Shown here piece after piece: positions 18,031 through 29,980 of a stretch of 64,000 nt of DNA. The position numbers were made by a program, and so were the translations under genes. The stretch lies in contig RZUM01000002.1 of NCBI GenBank assembly GCA_004193205.1, forward strand, positions 744,001 to 808,000. Reading direction: 5' to 3'. The first letter of the stretch is position 1; each line of letters opens with the position of its first letter. Below the pieces are notes generated by a model. The model was not told the origin of the DNA, made no database searches, and saw only the letters and a program-made list of their open reading frames with translations. The DNA is from Gordonia sediminis. GTDB lineage: Bacteria; Actinomycetota; Actinomycetes; Mycobacteriales; Mycobacteriaceae.

Positions 18031-19554
18031 TCACCGCAGCGTCGACAGGGTCAGCACGTCGGAGCGACGCGTCTCGTCGAACACCCCGACCCGGCGGAGT
18101 CGGTCCGGCGCGACCCTCGCGACGACGACGACCGCCGCGACGACGACGGCCATGCTCACGACGTAGACGATGAACAGCACGGTCGAATGCCCGATGTCGG
18201 CGAACGCCGCACCGATCAGCAAGCCGGCCAGGACCAGCCCCGCGATCGCGCCGAGCCAGACGATCCGTCGGCTGGGTTCGCCGATGGTGCGCAGGAAGAC
18301 CGGCGCCGCCAGGCTCGCGGTGAGGTAGCTGCCCATGTAGCCGAGCGCGCTCAGGGTGAGGAAGGAGCGGATGCCGGCCTCCGGGTCACCGCCGGACCAG
18401 AGGAACACCAGCGGCACCACGGCAACCACCGTCATCGCCGCCACGATGGCCACCGCGGGGGTCCGGAAACGCGGATGCGCGCGCCCGAGCGGCCGGGGCG
18501 CCACCCGCTCGCGGGCGAGGCAGAACAGGACCCGCACCAGGGCGTTGACCGACGCGAGTGTGCAGGCGAAGAACGAGGTCGCGATCCCGACGTCGAGGAC
18601 GACCGAAGCGGCGCGGGACCCCTCCGACAGGAACAGTGCCGCGAGCGGGGTACTGCTCGCCTGCACCTCGTCCGGCGCACCGAACATGGCGACGGACTGT
18701 GACACCACGGCCAACAGGTAGATCGCGCCGGCCGCGACCGGCGTCCACCGCAGGGTCCGCGGCACGGTCAGGAACGGTTTCTGCGCCTCCGACGACAGGG
18801 TCGTCGCGCTCTCGAAACCGACGAAGGCGCTCACCGCGACCACGGTGCCGATCCCCAACGCCCCCTCGCCGCGTGGTTCGAACACCTCCGACCACGGCAC
18901 GTCGCGGTGCACGATCGCCACCGCAACCATCAGCCCGACCATGATCACCACCGAGACGACCTCGATGACGAGGGTCGCGGTCGCGGAGACCTTGATCCCG
19001 CGCACCATCAGCACACAGGTGATCACCGCGGCCAGGGCGACGATCACGGACATCGACACGACCGGAACGGTCGCCGACACGCCGACACTGACTGCGATGT
19101 GGGTGAGATAGAGGCCGACGGCCAACAGTCCCGCCATGCTGACCGAGCCGTATCCGACGATCGCCGACCAGGCGGTCGGAAGCGCAAAACGAGCCCCGAG
19201 TCCTTGGGCCACATACGAATACAGACCGCCGACCACCGCGACCCGTTGCGCCATCGGCCGGATGCAGGCCGCGACCAGCATGGCCACCGCGAGCGCCACG
19301 CCGAAGGACACCAGTCCGCCGAAGCCACCGAGCGCCGCGATGACGAACAGCGGGGTCACCGCAGAGGTGCCGGCGGGGGCGATCGCGGCGACCGACTGGG
19401 CGAACACCGGGATGAACGGCAGCTGTCGGCGGTTGAGCCCGTCGACCGAGGATTCGTCGACGTAGAGCTTCGGCTGCGATGATGGGCGGCGGGATGGCAT
19501 AGCCTGTTCAGCGTGACCGATGGTTCCTGTCCACGGCACCTCATTGTGTTTCAT
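18031..19554 (-). CDS. APC-superfamily amino acid/polyamine permease
   Basis: 507 aa with about 12 transmembrane helices. N-terminal helix LPFIPVFAQSVAAIAPAGTSAV fits the APC substrate-binding helix 1; VVAVSAFVGFESATTLSSEAQKP is the conserved helix-6 region. The N-terminus is uncertain: ATG 19554 is the longest form and ATG 19500 (MPSRRPSS) removes 18 hydrophilic residues; neither has a strong ribosome binding site. Co-directional with the IclR gene and divergent from a second permease of the ethanolamine operon. Confidence 0.85.
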   Translation of the reverse strand: MKHNEVPWTGTIGHAEQAMPSRRPSSQPKLYVDESSVDGLNRRQLPFIPVFAQSVAAIAPAGTSAVTPLFVIAALGGFGGLVSFGVALAVAMLVAACIRPMAQRVAVVGGLYSYVAQGLGARFALPTAWSAIVGYGSVSMAGLLAVGLYLTHIAVSVGVSATVPVVSMSVIVALAAVITCVLMVRGIKVSATATLVIEVVSVVIMVGLMVAVAIVHRDVPWSEVFEPRGEGALGIGTVVAVSAFVGFESATTLSSEAQKPFLTVPRTLRWTPVAAGAIYLLAVVSQSVAMFGAPDEVQASSTPLAALFLSEGSRAASVVLDVGIATSFFACTLASVNALVRVLFCLARERVAPRPLGRAHPRFRTPAVAIVAAMTVVAVVPLVFLWSGGDPEAGIRSFLTLSALGYMGSYLTASLAAPVFLRTIGEPSRRIVWLGAIAGLVLAGLLIGAAFADIGHSTVLFIVYVVSMAVVVAAVVVVARVAPDRLRRVGVFDETRRSDVLTLSTLR

Positions 19555-19606
19555 CCGTGTTAACCCGGCTGATAATTCTGCTGGCGGAACTTCTCAGGCC
19601 GTGATA

Positions 19607-19622
19607 CGTGACGGCGATCACA
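19607..19622. promoter_or_regulatory. Possible CRP/GlxR-type site
   Basis: CGTGACGGCGATCACA matches TGTGA-N6-TCACA at 9 of 10 positions, between the two divergent permease genes and 94 bp before the ethanolamine permease start. It would fit cAMP-linked control of a carbon/nitrogen source operon. Sequence match only. Confidence 0.4.
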
Positions 19623-19715
19623 CCGTCATCTGCGCTTCCTAGTCTCTCCTTCGTCACCTACTCGTCGCGCCCACGGCGGCCGCGTCAGCACCGACCGAAC
19701 CCAAGGAGAGCCACG

Positions 19716-21140
19716 ATGACATCCACCCATACGTCCGCCCCCTCGGCGGCCCCACCCGCATCCGACTACCTGGACAAACGCCGACTCAAGACCGGCACCG
19801 CCGGCTGGCTGCTGCTCGCCGGACTCGGCATCAGCTACGTCATCAGCGGCGACTATTCGGGCTGGAACTTCGGCCTCGGACAGGGCGGCTTCGGCGGTCT
19901 CGCGATCGCCGCCGTCGTCATCGCGGCGATGTACATCGCGATGGTGCTGGGCATGGCCGAGTTGTCGTCGTCGATGCCGGCCGCCGGCGGCGGCTACACC
20001 TTCGCACGCCGGGCGCTGGGCCCCTGGGGAGGGTTCGCCACCGGCACCGCGGTCCTCATCGAGTATGCGATCGCGCCGGCCGCGATCGCTACCTTCATCG
20101 GCTCATATGTGGAATCGCTGGGCCTGTTCGGCATCACCGACGGGTGGATGGTCTATCTCGCCGTCTATGCGATCTTCATCGGCATCCACATCGCCGGTGT
20201 CGGCGAAGCGCTGCGGGTGATGTTCGTGATCACCGCGATCGCACTGGTGGGACTGCTCATCTTCGGCGTCGCGGCACTGGGCGACTTCTCGTGGGCGAAC
20301 CTGACCAACATCACACCGACCGACGCCGCCGGCGCAAGCGCGTTCCTGCCGCACGGCTACCTCGGCATCTGGGCCGCCATCCCGTTCGCGATCTGGTTCT
20401 TCCTCGCCGTCGAAGGTGTGCCGCTGGCCGCCGAGGAGGCCAAGGACCCGGCCCGCAACGTTCCCCGTGGCATCATCGCCGCGATCTCGGTCCTCGTGAT
20501 GACATGTGCACTGGTGCTGTTCCTGGTCACCGGAACCGGTGGGGCCGCGGCGATGCAGGAGTCCGGCAACCCCCTCGTGGAGGCGTTGGGTAACGGCCTG
20601 GCCTCCACCGTCGTCAACTACATCGGCCTGGCCGGTCTGATCGCCAGCTTCTTCTCCATCATCTACGCCTACTCGCGGCAACTCTTCGCGCTCTCCCGCG
20701 CCGGTTACCTGCCGAAGTCGTTGTCGGTCACCAACTCCCGCAAGTCTCCCACCCTGGCGCTGATCGTCCCCGGCATCGTCGGCTTCGTCCTGTCGCTGAC
20801 CGGGCAGGGTGCGATGCTGCTGAACATGGCCGTGTTCGGTGCGGCGCTGTCGTACGTGCTGATGATGGTGAGCCACATCGTGCTGCGGGTTCGTGAGCCC
20901 GAAATGGCACGCCCGTACCGCACCCCCGGCGGGATCGTCACCACCGGTTTCGCGCTGGTCATCGCCGTGCTCGCGGTGATCGCCACCTTCCTGGTGGACA
21001 TCAAGGCCGCCGTCGGCTGCGTCATCGTCTTCGCAGGTTTCATGGCATACTTCGGCTTCTACAGCCGCAAGCGGCTGGTCTTCGCCAGCGCCGACGAGGA
21101 GTTCGCCGCCATCGCCGACGCCGAGGAGACGTTGTCGTGA
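19716..21140 (+). CDS. eat: Ethanolamine permease
   Basis: 474 aa APC-family transporter with about 12 helices; the assignment to ethanolamine comes mainly from the coupled eutBC. Motifs: GWLLLAGLGISYVISGDYSGWNFGL in helix 1 and AAIPFAIWFFLAVEGVPLAAEE in helix 6. The start is the ATG at 19716 behind AAGGAGAG; upstream in-frame ATGs lack a ribosome binding site. Overlaps eutB by GTGA. Confidence 0.9.
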   Translation: MTSTHTSAPSAAPPASDYLDKRRLKTGTAGWLLLAGLGISYVISGDYSGWNFGLGQGGFGGLAIAAVVIAAMYIAMVLGMAELSSSMPAAGGGYTFARRALGPWGGFATGTAVLIEYAIAPAAIATFIGSYVESLGLFGITDGWMVYLAVYAIFIGIHIAGVGEALRVMFVITAIALVGLLIFGVAALGDFSWANLTNITPTDAAGASAFLPHGYLGIWAAIPFAIWFFLAVEGVPLAAEEAKDPARNVPRGIIAAISVLVMTCALVLFLVTGTGGAAAMQESGNPLVEALGNGLASTVVNYIGLAGLIASFFSIIYAYSRQLFALSRAGYLPKSLSVTNSRKSPTLALIVPGIVGFVLSLTGQGAMLLNMAVFGAALSYVLMMVSHIVLRVREPEMARPYRTPGGIVTTGFALVIAVLAVIATFLVDIKAAVGCVIVFAGFMAYFGFYSRKRLVFASADEEFAAIADAEETLS

Positions 21141-22540
21141 GCTTCACCCAATCCGTACGCGGCCACACCTACGAGTTCGCCAATCTGGTCGACCTGATGG
21201 CCAAGGCGACGCCGGCCCGGTCCGGTGACCAGTTGGCCGGGTGCGCAGCGCAATCCGATGCCGAACGCGCCGCGGCCGCCTGGGTGCTCGCCGATCTCCC
21301 GCTGACCCGCTTCCTGGAGGAGATGGTCGTCCCCTACGAGACCGACGAGATCACCCGCCTGATCATCGACACCCACGACCGGCAGGCGTTTGCCGCGATC
21401 TCGCATCTGACCGTCGGCGGGCTGCGCGACTGGCTGCTCGAGCGGGCCGTCGAACCGCTCGGCGGAGAGCGCATCCGGTCCATCTCGCCGGGTCTCACCC
21501 CGGAGATGGTGGCGGCGGTCAGCAAGCTGATGCGCAACCAGGATCTCATCGCGGTCGCCAAGAAGATCGAGGTGACCGCCGGATTCCGCACCACCATCGG
21601 CCTGCCCGGCCGACTGGCCACCCGCCTGCAGCCGAATCATCCCACCGACGATCCGCGCGGGATCGCCGCCGGACTGCTCGACGGGTTGCTGCTCGGCTCC
21701 GGGGATGCGGTGGTCGGGATCAACCCGGCCACCGACTCCCCGCAGGCCACCGCCACCCTGCTCGAGTTGCTCGACGAGGTGCGGGTGCGGTTCGACATCC
21801 CGATGCAGTCGTGCGTGCTCTCGCACGTCACCACAACGATGGACCTCATCGAGCGGGACGTGCCGGTGGACCTGGTGTTCCAATCGATCGCCGGTACCGA
21901 GGGCGCCAACCGCGGGTTCGGGGTCGACGTGGCGATGCTGACCGAGGCCAACGAGGCGGGCCGCTCGCTGCGGCGCGGCACCGTCGGCGACAACGTCATG
22001 TACCTGGAGACAGGCCAGGGGTCGGCGCTCTCGTCGGGCGCTCACCTGGGCACCGGCGGTCGGCCGGTCGACCAGCAGACGCTGGAGACGCGGGCCTACG
22101 GTCTGGCCCGCGCCCTCGACCCTCTGCTGGTCAACACCGTGGTCGGATTCATCGGGCCCGAGTACCTCTACGACGGCAAGCAGATCATCCGCGCCGGTCT
22201 GGAGGATCACTTCTGCGGCAAGCTCCTCGGGCTGCCGATGGGGGTCGACGTCTGCTACACCAACCACGCCGAGGCCGACCAGAACGACATGGACACACTG
22301 TTGAGCCTGCTGGGCCTGGCCGGGGTCGCATTCGTGATCACCGTCCCGGGCGCCGACGACATCATGCTCGGTTACCAGAGCCTGTCCTTCCACGACGTCC
22401 TCTATCTGCGCGACGTCCTCGGACTGCGCGCCGCACCGGAGTTCGAGGCCTGGATGCAGCGGGTCGGCATGGCCGACGCGGCCGGGCGCGTCCTGCCGAT
22501 GGATCCGACTTCCTCACCCCTACGGAGTCTCGCATCATGA
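21137..22540 (+). CDS. eutB: Ethanolamine ammonia-lyase large subunit
   Basis: 467 aa catalytic subunit. With EutC and adenosylcobalamin it converts ethanolamine to acetaldehyde and ammonia. Recognised from YEFANLVDLMAKATPARSGD, LGLPMGVDVCYTNHAEADQND and ITVPGADDIMLGYQS, all characteristic of EutB. Starts with GTG inside the permease stop and overlaps eutC. No microcompartment shell, reactivase or aldehyde dehydrogenase genes adjoin, so acetaldehyde must be handled by enzymes encoded elsewhere. Confidence 0.95.
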   Translation: MSFTQSVRGHTYEFANLVDLMAKATPARSGDQLAGCAAQSDAERAAAAWVLADLPLTRFLEEMVVPYETDEITRLIIDTHDRQAFAAISHLTVGGLRDWLLERAVEPLGGERIRSISPGLTPEMVAAVSKLMRNQDLIAVAKKIEVTAGFRTTIGLPGRLATRLQPNHPTDDPRGIAAGLLDGLLLGSGDAVVGINPATDSPQATATLLELLDEVRVRFDIPMQSCVLSHVTTTMDLIERDVPVDLVFQSIAGTEGANRGFGVDVAMLTEANEAGRSLRRGTVGDNVMYLETGQGSALSSGAHLGTGGRPVDQQTLETRAYGLARALDPLLVNTVVGFIGPEYLYDGKQIIRAGLEDHFCGKLLGLPMGVDVCYTNHAEADQNDMDTLLSLLGLAGVAFVITVPGADDIMLGYQSLSFHDVLYLRDVLGLRAAPEFEAWMQRVGMADAAGRVLPMDPTSSPLRSLAS

Positions 22541-23295
22541 ACCACCGTCCCGTCCCCGTCGCCGACGACCCGTGGCACACGCTGCGCCGCTCTACCCAGG
22601 CGCGGATCGGATTGCAGCGCAGCGGAAGTGCCGTCTCGACGCGCGAGGTCCTGGAGTTCCAATCCGCACACGCCGCGGCCCGCGACGCCGTGCACACCCC
22701 GATGGCCGTCGACTCGGTGATCGAGGAATTGACCGGACTTGGTCTCGGTGCGCCGACCGTGGTGGCGAGCCGCGCGTCGTCGCGGGCCGAGTATCTGCGC
22801 CGCCCGGATCTCGGTCGCGAGCCCGACAACCTGTCGGCGCTGGCGAACTCTGCCGCGGACGTCGGGATCGTCATCGCCGACGGTCTGTCGGCGACCGCCG
22901 TGGACGCCCACGCGGTCGATCTCGTCCGCGCGCTCGTCGACGCTCTCGCCCCGACGTTCTCGGTGGCACCTCCGGTCGTCGCGACGAATGCACGGGTCGC
23001 GCTCGGTGATCACATCGGCGAGGCCCTGGGGGTCGAGACGATGGTGGTCATCATCGGTGAGCGGCCGGGACTGTCGGTGGCCGACAGCCTGGGCGTGTAC
23101 CTCACCTATCGGCCACGGCCGGGTCGTCGGGACTCCGAGCGCAACTGCATCTCCAACATCCATCCGCCCGACGGTCTCGGGTACGCCGATGCGGCACGGA
23201 TCGTCGCGGGTCTCACTGCCGGCGCACGAGCGCTGGGCGCTTCGGGTGTGGCGCTCAAGGACACCTCCGCGCCCACGCTTCAGCTCGCGGACTGA
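22537..23295 (+). CDS. eutC: Ethanolamine ammonia-lyase small subunit
   Basis: 252 aa cobalamin-binding subunit. Family segments: ARIGLQRSGSAVSTREVLEFQSAHAAARDAVH, VIADGLSATAV, and GERPGLSVADSLGVYLTYRP followed by SERNCISNIHPPDG. The ATG at 22537 overlaps the eutB stop. Last gene of the three-gene operon; ends 27 bp from the convergent siderophore-interacting protein gene. Confidence 0.95.
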   Translation: MNHRPVPVADDPWHTLRRSTQARIGLQRSGSAVSTREVLEFQSAHAAARDAVHTPMAVDSVIEELTGLGLGAPTVVASRASSRAEYLRRPDLGREPDNLSALANSAADVGIVIADGLSATAVDAHAVDLVRALVDALAPTFSVAPPVVATNARVALGDHIGEALGVETMVVIIGERPGLSVADSLGVYLTYRPRPGRRDSERNCISNIHPPDGLGYADAARIVAGLTAGARALGASGVALKDTSAPTLQLAD

Positions 23296-23322
23296 GCGGG
23301 GCCGGGATCGTAGGACCCGAGC

Positions 23323-24105
23323 TCAGGACGGCGACGCGTTCGGCACCCAGTACGCCTGGGATTTGACCGCCTTCTTCGTGAGGCCGTAGTCGTTGCGGAA
23401 GGAAGCGACGACGGCCCGGGTGGACTTGGTGTCGAGCGCGACCCACCCGAATTGTCCGGTGGCGTCGACGGCGGCGGCGCGCACGGCCTCGACGAGGGCC
23501 GCGCCATCGCGCTCGCGCCGGACCCAGGCGATGGTGTCGTGATCGCGCAGCCGGATCGGTAGCGACCGGTCGGAGTCGTGGGTGTACTCGAGCCATATCG
23601 TGGCCGGCGCGCCGTGCCCGGTCGACGAGATCTCGTCGAGCAGCGAGTTGATCGCCGGCAGGGCCGCTGTGTCACCGGCGATCAGCCAGCCCGACGGCGC
23701 CGGCTCCGGAATCGCGAACTTGGACCCGAGAAACGACGCCCCGATCGTGTCGCCCGGGCGGACGTCGCGGGCCCACCGGGTCGCCGCGCCGTCGTGCATC
23801 GCGAACTCGATCCAGAAGGAATCGGTCGCGGGGTCCGGATCGACCAGCGTGTAGCCGCGCTGGTGCAGTTTGCCGTGCTTGTTCTCGAACCACAGTCGCA
23901 GCCACATCGTCGGGTGCAGCGGACGATCGGTGAGCAGCCCGCCACCGGTGAACCCGATCCGGAGGAACTCGTCGGTGACCCGTTCGGAGCCCGTGACCGT
24001 CAGTTCGTAGTCGTCGGCGCCGAAGAGTTTGAGTACCGCGCCCTGCCACCCGCGCGATGCCGCCTTCGTCGGCCCGGTTGCATCGAGCCTGTCGAAATCC
24101 GCCAT
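23323..24105 (-). CDS. Siderophore-interacting protein (FAD-dependent ferric reductase family)
   Basis: 260 aa. The FAD-binding domain with RGYTLVDPDP and the NAD(P)H domain with SGWLIAGDTAALPAINSLLDE identify the SIP/ViuB family, cytoplasmic flavoproteins that release iron from ferric siderophores by reduction. The C-terminal KSQAYWVPNA is typical of the NADPH-binding end of the family. An IdeR-type box lies 32-50 bp before the start, so iron repression is expected. No transporter gene adjoins. Confidence 0.9.
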   Translation of the reverse strand: MADFDRLDATGPTKAASRGWQGAVLKLFGADDYELTVTGSERVTDEFLRIGFTGGGLLTDRPLHPTMWLRLWFENKHGKLHQRGYTLVDPDPATDSFWIEFAMHDGAATRWARDVRPGDTIGASFLGSKFAIPEPAPSGWLIAGDTAALPAINSLLDEISSTGHGAPATIWLEYTHDSDRSLPIRLRDHDTIAWVRRERDGAALVEAVRAAAVDATGQFGWVALDTKSTRAVVASFRNDYGLTKKAVKSQAYWVPNASPS

Positions 24106-24136
24106 CCGCGCACCTTCCCCTCATCGACTCTGCGAG

Positions 24137-24155
24137 TCAGGGTAGCCTACGCTAA
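24137..24155 (-). promoter_or_regulatory. IdeR/DtxR iron box
   Basis: On the minus strand TTAGCGTAGGCTACCCTGA matches the 19-bp consensus TTAGGTTAGGCTAACCTAA at 15 of 19 positions. It lies directly upstream of the siderophore-interacting protein gene, where an iron-loaded repressor would block transcription. Confidence 0.75.
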
Positions 24156-24175
24156 ATCGGCGGCCTTACCGCGGG

Positions 24176-24526
24176 TCAAGCGGGGACGAGCGGCACGACC
24201 CCTGGATGGGAGTCGAGGTAGCTCCTGGTGAACGAGCACACCGGGCGCAACCGCGCACCCTGCTGCTGCACATAGGCGAGAGCGCCTTCCACCAAGCGGG
24301 TGCCGAGCCCGTGGCCGGTGTACTCGTCGTAGAGCACGGTGTGCAGGATGGTCACGGTCGTCACACCCTCGACGGTCGTCTCGGTCCTGTATCCGAGGAC
24401 CCCGACGAGTTCGCCGGCAACCCAGAGCTCGAACCGATCCCGGTCCGGGTTGTGGACGACCTCCGCGATCTGTTGCAGGATGGCCTGGGCGGACTGCGGT
24501 GGCCGGTGGCGGTGCTTGCGGTGCAT
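24176..24526 (-). CDS. GNAT-fold N-acetyltransferase, small (COG2388-like)
   Basis: 116 aa. Compact acetyltransferase with DRFELWVAGELVGVLGYR, TILHTVLYDEYTGHGLGTRLVEGAL (acetyl-CoA loop) and the ending CSFTRSYLDSHPG, typical of the small YjdJ/NATD1-type proteins. The start is the ATG at 24526, preceded by GAGGGG at a good distance; the longer open frame upstream is not supported. Substrate unknown. Confidence 0.82.
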   Translation of the reverse strand: MHRKHRHRPPQSAQAILQQIAEVVHNPDRDRFELWVAGELVGVLGYRTETTVEGVTTVTILHTVLYDEYTGHGLGTRLVEGALAYVQQQGARLRPVCSFTRSYLDSHPGVVPLVPA

Positions 24527-24607
24527 GGTGCGTGATCCCCTCACGATGGCAGTGACGATCGCCCGTCGCCGAGACTCCCCTTCCCGGGTGACAGGCGAGG
24601 GATCAGT

Positions 24608-24623
24608 TGTGATCCCGATCACA
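24608..24623. promoter_or_regulatory. Perfect CRP/GlxR-type palindrome
   Basis: TGTGATCCCGATCACA matches TGTGA-N6-TCACA exactly and extends to an 18-nt palindrome (24607-24624). It sits between the divergent GNAT gene and the thiC leader. A CRP-family regulator (GlxR or Cmr-type) could act on either gene. Confidence 0.6.
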
Positions 24624-24734
24624 AGGTACCTTACGAAGCCGTAGGTCGCTGGGCGCCGGCACCCGCCGGTGGATAACGCGGCCGATCCCACGTAGGCTCG
24701 TGTGCGCCGGTCTCCGGCAACAACTCAACAACGC

Positions 24735-27338
<2,604 letters not shown>

Positions 27339-27616
27339 CGCGCGCAGCTCTGCGGTATCGGCGGCCAGAGCCCGCGTCTCCGGATGGCGCGGCACGCAGC
27401 CCAACCCGACCGGACCGAGTCAGCCCACGATGGGCGACGACGGCCGACACCAGGATGAGCACTGCGACGACCATCGCCAGCTGGACACCGGCGAGTCCCC
27501 GCGCGAGATCCGCCGCTTCCTCGGCCCTGCCCGCGACCGCCCGGATCGCCCACGAGTAGGCCGAGGTCTCGGCGACCTTGTTCAGCGCGAGGGGCGATCC
27601 GGTCATGGCGGCGATG

Positions 27617-28333
27617 TCAGTGGACACGGGTCGACTGAACTGTCGCCGTGCGGGGGCGGCTCGTGTCGATCCACTCGGGTAGTCGGTCCGGCAATCGTTC
27701 GCGCAGCGTGACGAGCACGGCATCGACGAGACCGGGGACGACGAGTGCCGCGACGGTTGCGACGGCGAAGGCCGCGAGGACGTCGGAGAACCAGTGCACG
27801 CCCAGGTACAGACGGGTGAACGCGGCCGCGACACCGATCAGCACTGCGAACGCGATCGCGATCGTGCGGACCCGCCGCGATGCCGCCGACGTTGCGACGA
27901 CCGCGGTCATCAGTGCCAGCGCACATGTCCCGGTGACGTGTCCCGACGGGTAGGAGTACGTCATCTCGGCGGTGGCCAGGTGATACTGCAGCGGGGGCCG
28001 CGGACGTGCCACCAGGACCTTGAGCACCTCGGTGACGACCCCGGCGCATGCGACACCGGCGAGCACGGCGGCGCCACGGCCGACGTTTCGGTCGCGCATC
28101 ACCAGAACAGCGGCGATGGCAACGGTCCACATCGCGACCATCAGCGGACCGAACGCGTCGGAGATCAGCGAGATCACCGACATCGAACTCGCGCTGCGAT
28201 GGGCGACCATCCAGTTCATGACCGCCTGGTCGACGCCGAACGGGCCGCTGTGAAAAGCCACGAAGACGCCGACGATACCGACCAGTGCCAGCAGCAGTGC
28301 CGCCGCCAGCCTTCTCACCCACACTGATTCCAT
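27617..28333 (-). CDS. PAP2-family membrane phosphatase
   Basis: 238 aa with about five transmembrane helices and the three-part acid-phosphatase signature: KVLVARPRP, YPSGHVTG with catalytic His, and TRLYLGVHWFSD with the nucleophilic His. Such enzymes dephosphorylate lipid phosphates such as undecaprenyl pyrophosphate or phosphatidic acid at the membrane. The start is taken as ATG 28333 before the first helix; the open frame extending upstream to 28756 overlaps the divergent kinase gene and is rejected. Confidence 0.9.
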   Translation of the reverse strand: MESVWVRRLAAALLLALVGIVGVFVAFHSGPFGVDQAVMNWMVAHRSASSMSVISLISDAFGPLMVAMWTVAIAAVLVMRDRNVGRGAAVLAGVACAGVVTEVLKVLVARPRPPLQYHLATAEMTYSYPSGHVTGTCALALMTAVVATSAASRRVRTIAIAFAVLIGVAAAFTRLYLGVHWFSDVLAAFAVATVAALVVPGLVDAVLVTLRERLPDRLPEWIDTSRPRTATVQSTRVH

Positions 28334-28412
28334 GGTGATGATGCTGGACGCATCGCGCTGAGGAGACGCTGAGTAACACTGCAGAGCCGCTGCGCGCCCG
28401 ATTACTGTCGCT

Positions 28413-29822
28413 GTGGTGCGGGTTCGTCTGTCGCGGTTGGCACGGTGGGTGGGTGATCGGATGAGACCCGTCCGTAATCGCCTCACATTGCTCGCCACCG
28501 CACTGGTGACGGTTGCGCTCGCCATCGCCGCCGTCGTGCTGGTCCTCGCGATCCACCATGTCCTGCTGCACGTCGCGGACACCTCCACCGCGGCCCGGGC
28601 GAAGGCCATCGCCGACGTCGTCCGCGACGACGGCATCGAGGGGGTCGAGTCGTCGCTGTTGATGCCCACCCGCAATGTGGACATCGTCCAGGTGATCGAT
28701 GAACAGGGACACGTGCAAGTGACCAACGGTCCCGCCGGGTCGCGGCCACTATCCACCCCGGTGGCGCCGGGGAGTCAAGAGGTCATCGACGGCGGGCGAC
28801 CGACACCGTCGAGCCCGGAATACCGCGCCACCGTCGTCGGTATCGCCACTCAGAACGACGGTACGGTCACGATCGTCGTCGGCGCCTCTGAACGCGAGAT
28901 CAACTGGCTGGTCCTCGTCGTCGGCCTGATGTGCTGCATCGTGTTCCCGCTCATCGTCATCGGGATGGCGGTACTCACCTATTACTTCGTCGGCCGGGCC
29001 CTCGAGCCGGTGGAGCAGATCCGCCGCCAGGTCGACGACATCTCGGGCGGTGAACTCGACCGGCGGGTACCGGTGCCGGCCACCGGTGACGAGATCGCGA
29101 CACTGGCGACCACCATGAACGCAATGCTCGACCGTATCGACGCCGCGCGGACACAGCAGATGCGGTTCGTCAACGACGCCTCGCACGAACTCAACGCCCC
29201 GCTCACCACGCTGGTGGGGCTGCTCGATCTGGCCAGCAGCAAGAAGCAGGTGATCGACACCGAGACCGTCGACACCGTGATGATGCCCGAGGCACTGCGC
29301 CTGCAGGGGATGGTGGCCGACCTGCTGCTCCTGGCCCGCGCCGACGAGCATGGAGTGCCGCTTCGGGTCTCCGACGTCGACCTCGACGAGATCGTCAGCG
29401 CCGAGGTCACCCGGCTCGAGGCGCTCGGCAGCCACCACATCGGCGCGCACATCGTCGCCGCGCGGGTCCGCGGCGACCGCGAGAAGCTGGCACGGGCGTT
29501 GCGCAACATCGCCGACAACGCCGCCCGGCACACCCGCGACCGACTCGACTTCGAGATGAGCGTGAGCGACGACCGGACTCGCGTGACGGTGACCGTCGCC
29601 GACAACGGCGCCGGAATCCCCGACGTCGACAAGCCACGTGTCCTGCAACGGTTCGTGCGGCTCGACACCACCCGCAACCGCAGCAGCGGAGGGTCCGGGC
29701 TCGGGCTGGCGATCGTCGAGGAGATCATCCGCGCACACCACGGCCAGGTCGTCATCACCGACACCCCGGGTGGTGGGGCCACGATCGGGTTCACGCTGCC
29801 GATGACGCCGTGGGAGCCGTAG
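28413..29822 (+). CDS. Two-component sensor histidine kinase
   Basis: 469 aa. Two transmembrane helices (about 24-48 and 165-193) flank an extracytoplasmic sensor of about 115 residues, followed by HAMP, HisKA with SHELNAPL (phospho-His near 257; Asn-Ala replaces the usual Arg-Thr) and an HATPase domain with N box IADNAARH, G1 DNGAGIP and G2 GGSGLGLAI. GTG 28413 or GTG 28416 is the start. No regulator adjoins directly; the nearest (31388-32083) is convergent beyond the HNH gene. Resembles MprB/TcrY-type kinases in layout. Confidence 0.9.
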   Translation: MVRVRLSRLARWVGDRMRPVRNRLTLLATALVTVALAIAAVVLVLAIHHVLLHVADTSTAARAKAIADVVRDDGIEGVESSLLMPTRNVDIVQVIDEQGHVQVTNGPAGSRPLSTPVAPGSQEVIDGGRPTPSSPEYRATVVGIATQNDGTVTIVVGASEREINWLVLVVGLMCCIVFPLIVIGMAVLTYYFVGRALEPVEQIRRQVDDISGGELDRRVPVPATGDEIATLATTMNAMLDRIDAARTQQMRFVNDASHELNAPLTTLVGLLDLASSKKQVIDTETVDTVMMPEALRLQGMVADLLLLARADEHGVPLRVSDVDLDEIVSAEVTRLEALGSHHIGAHIVAARVRGDREKLARALRNIADNAARHTRDRLDFEMSVSDDRTRVTVTVADNGAGIPDVDKPRVLQRFVRLDTTRNRSSGGSGLGLAIVEEIIRAHHGQVVITDTPGGGATIGFTLPMTPWEP

Positions 29823-29858
29823 CCCGCGTCCGAGAACTGGGGTGTGCGGCGTCGCCCT

Positions 29859-29894
29859 CGTGTGCCCGCCGGACCGAGATCCAGCGGGCACACG
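29859..29894. terminator. Hairpin between the kinase and HNH genes
   Basis: Perfect 11-bp stem CGTGTGCCCGC / GCGGGCACACG with a 14-nt loop, 37 bp after the kinase stop and before the end of the convergent HNH gene. No T-run; probably a bidirectional terminator. Confidence 0.65.
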
Positions 29895-29980
29895 GGGTGC
29901 CCCGGTTTCACACTGTGGAGTTGTCAAGGAACGTGCGTCCGGGGAGTTCCCGGGTGGTCGGGTGTGGTCAGGCCCGCGGG

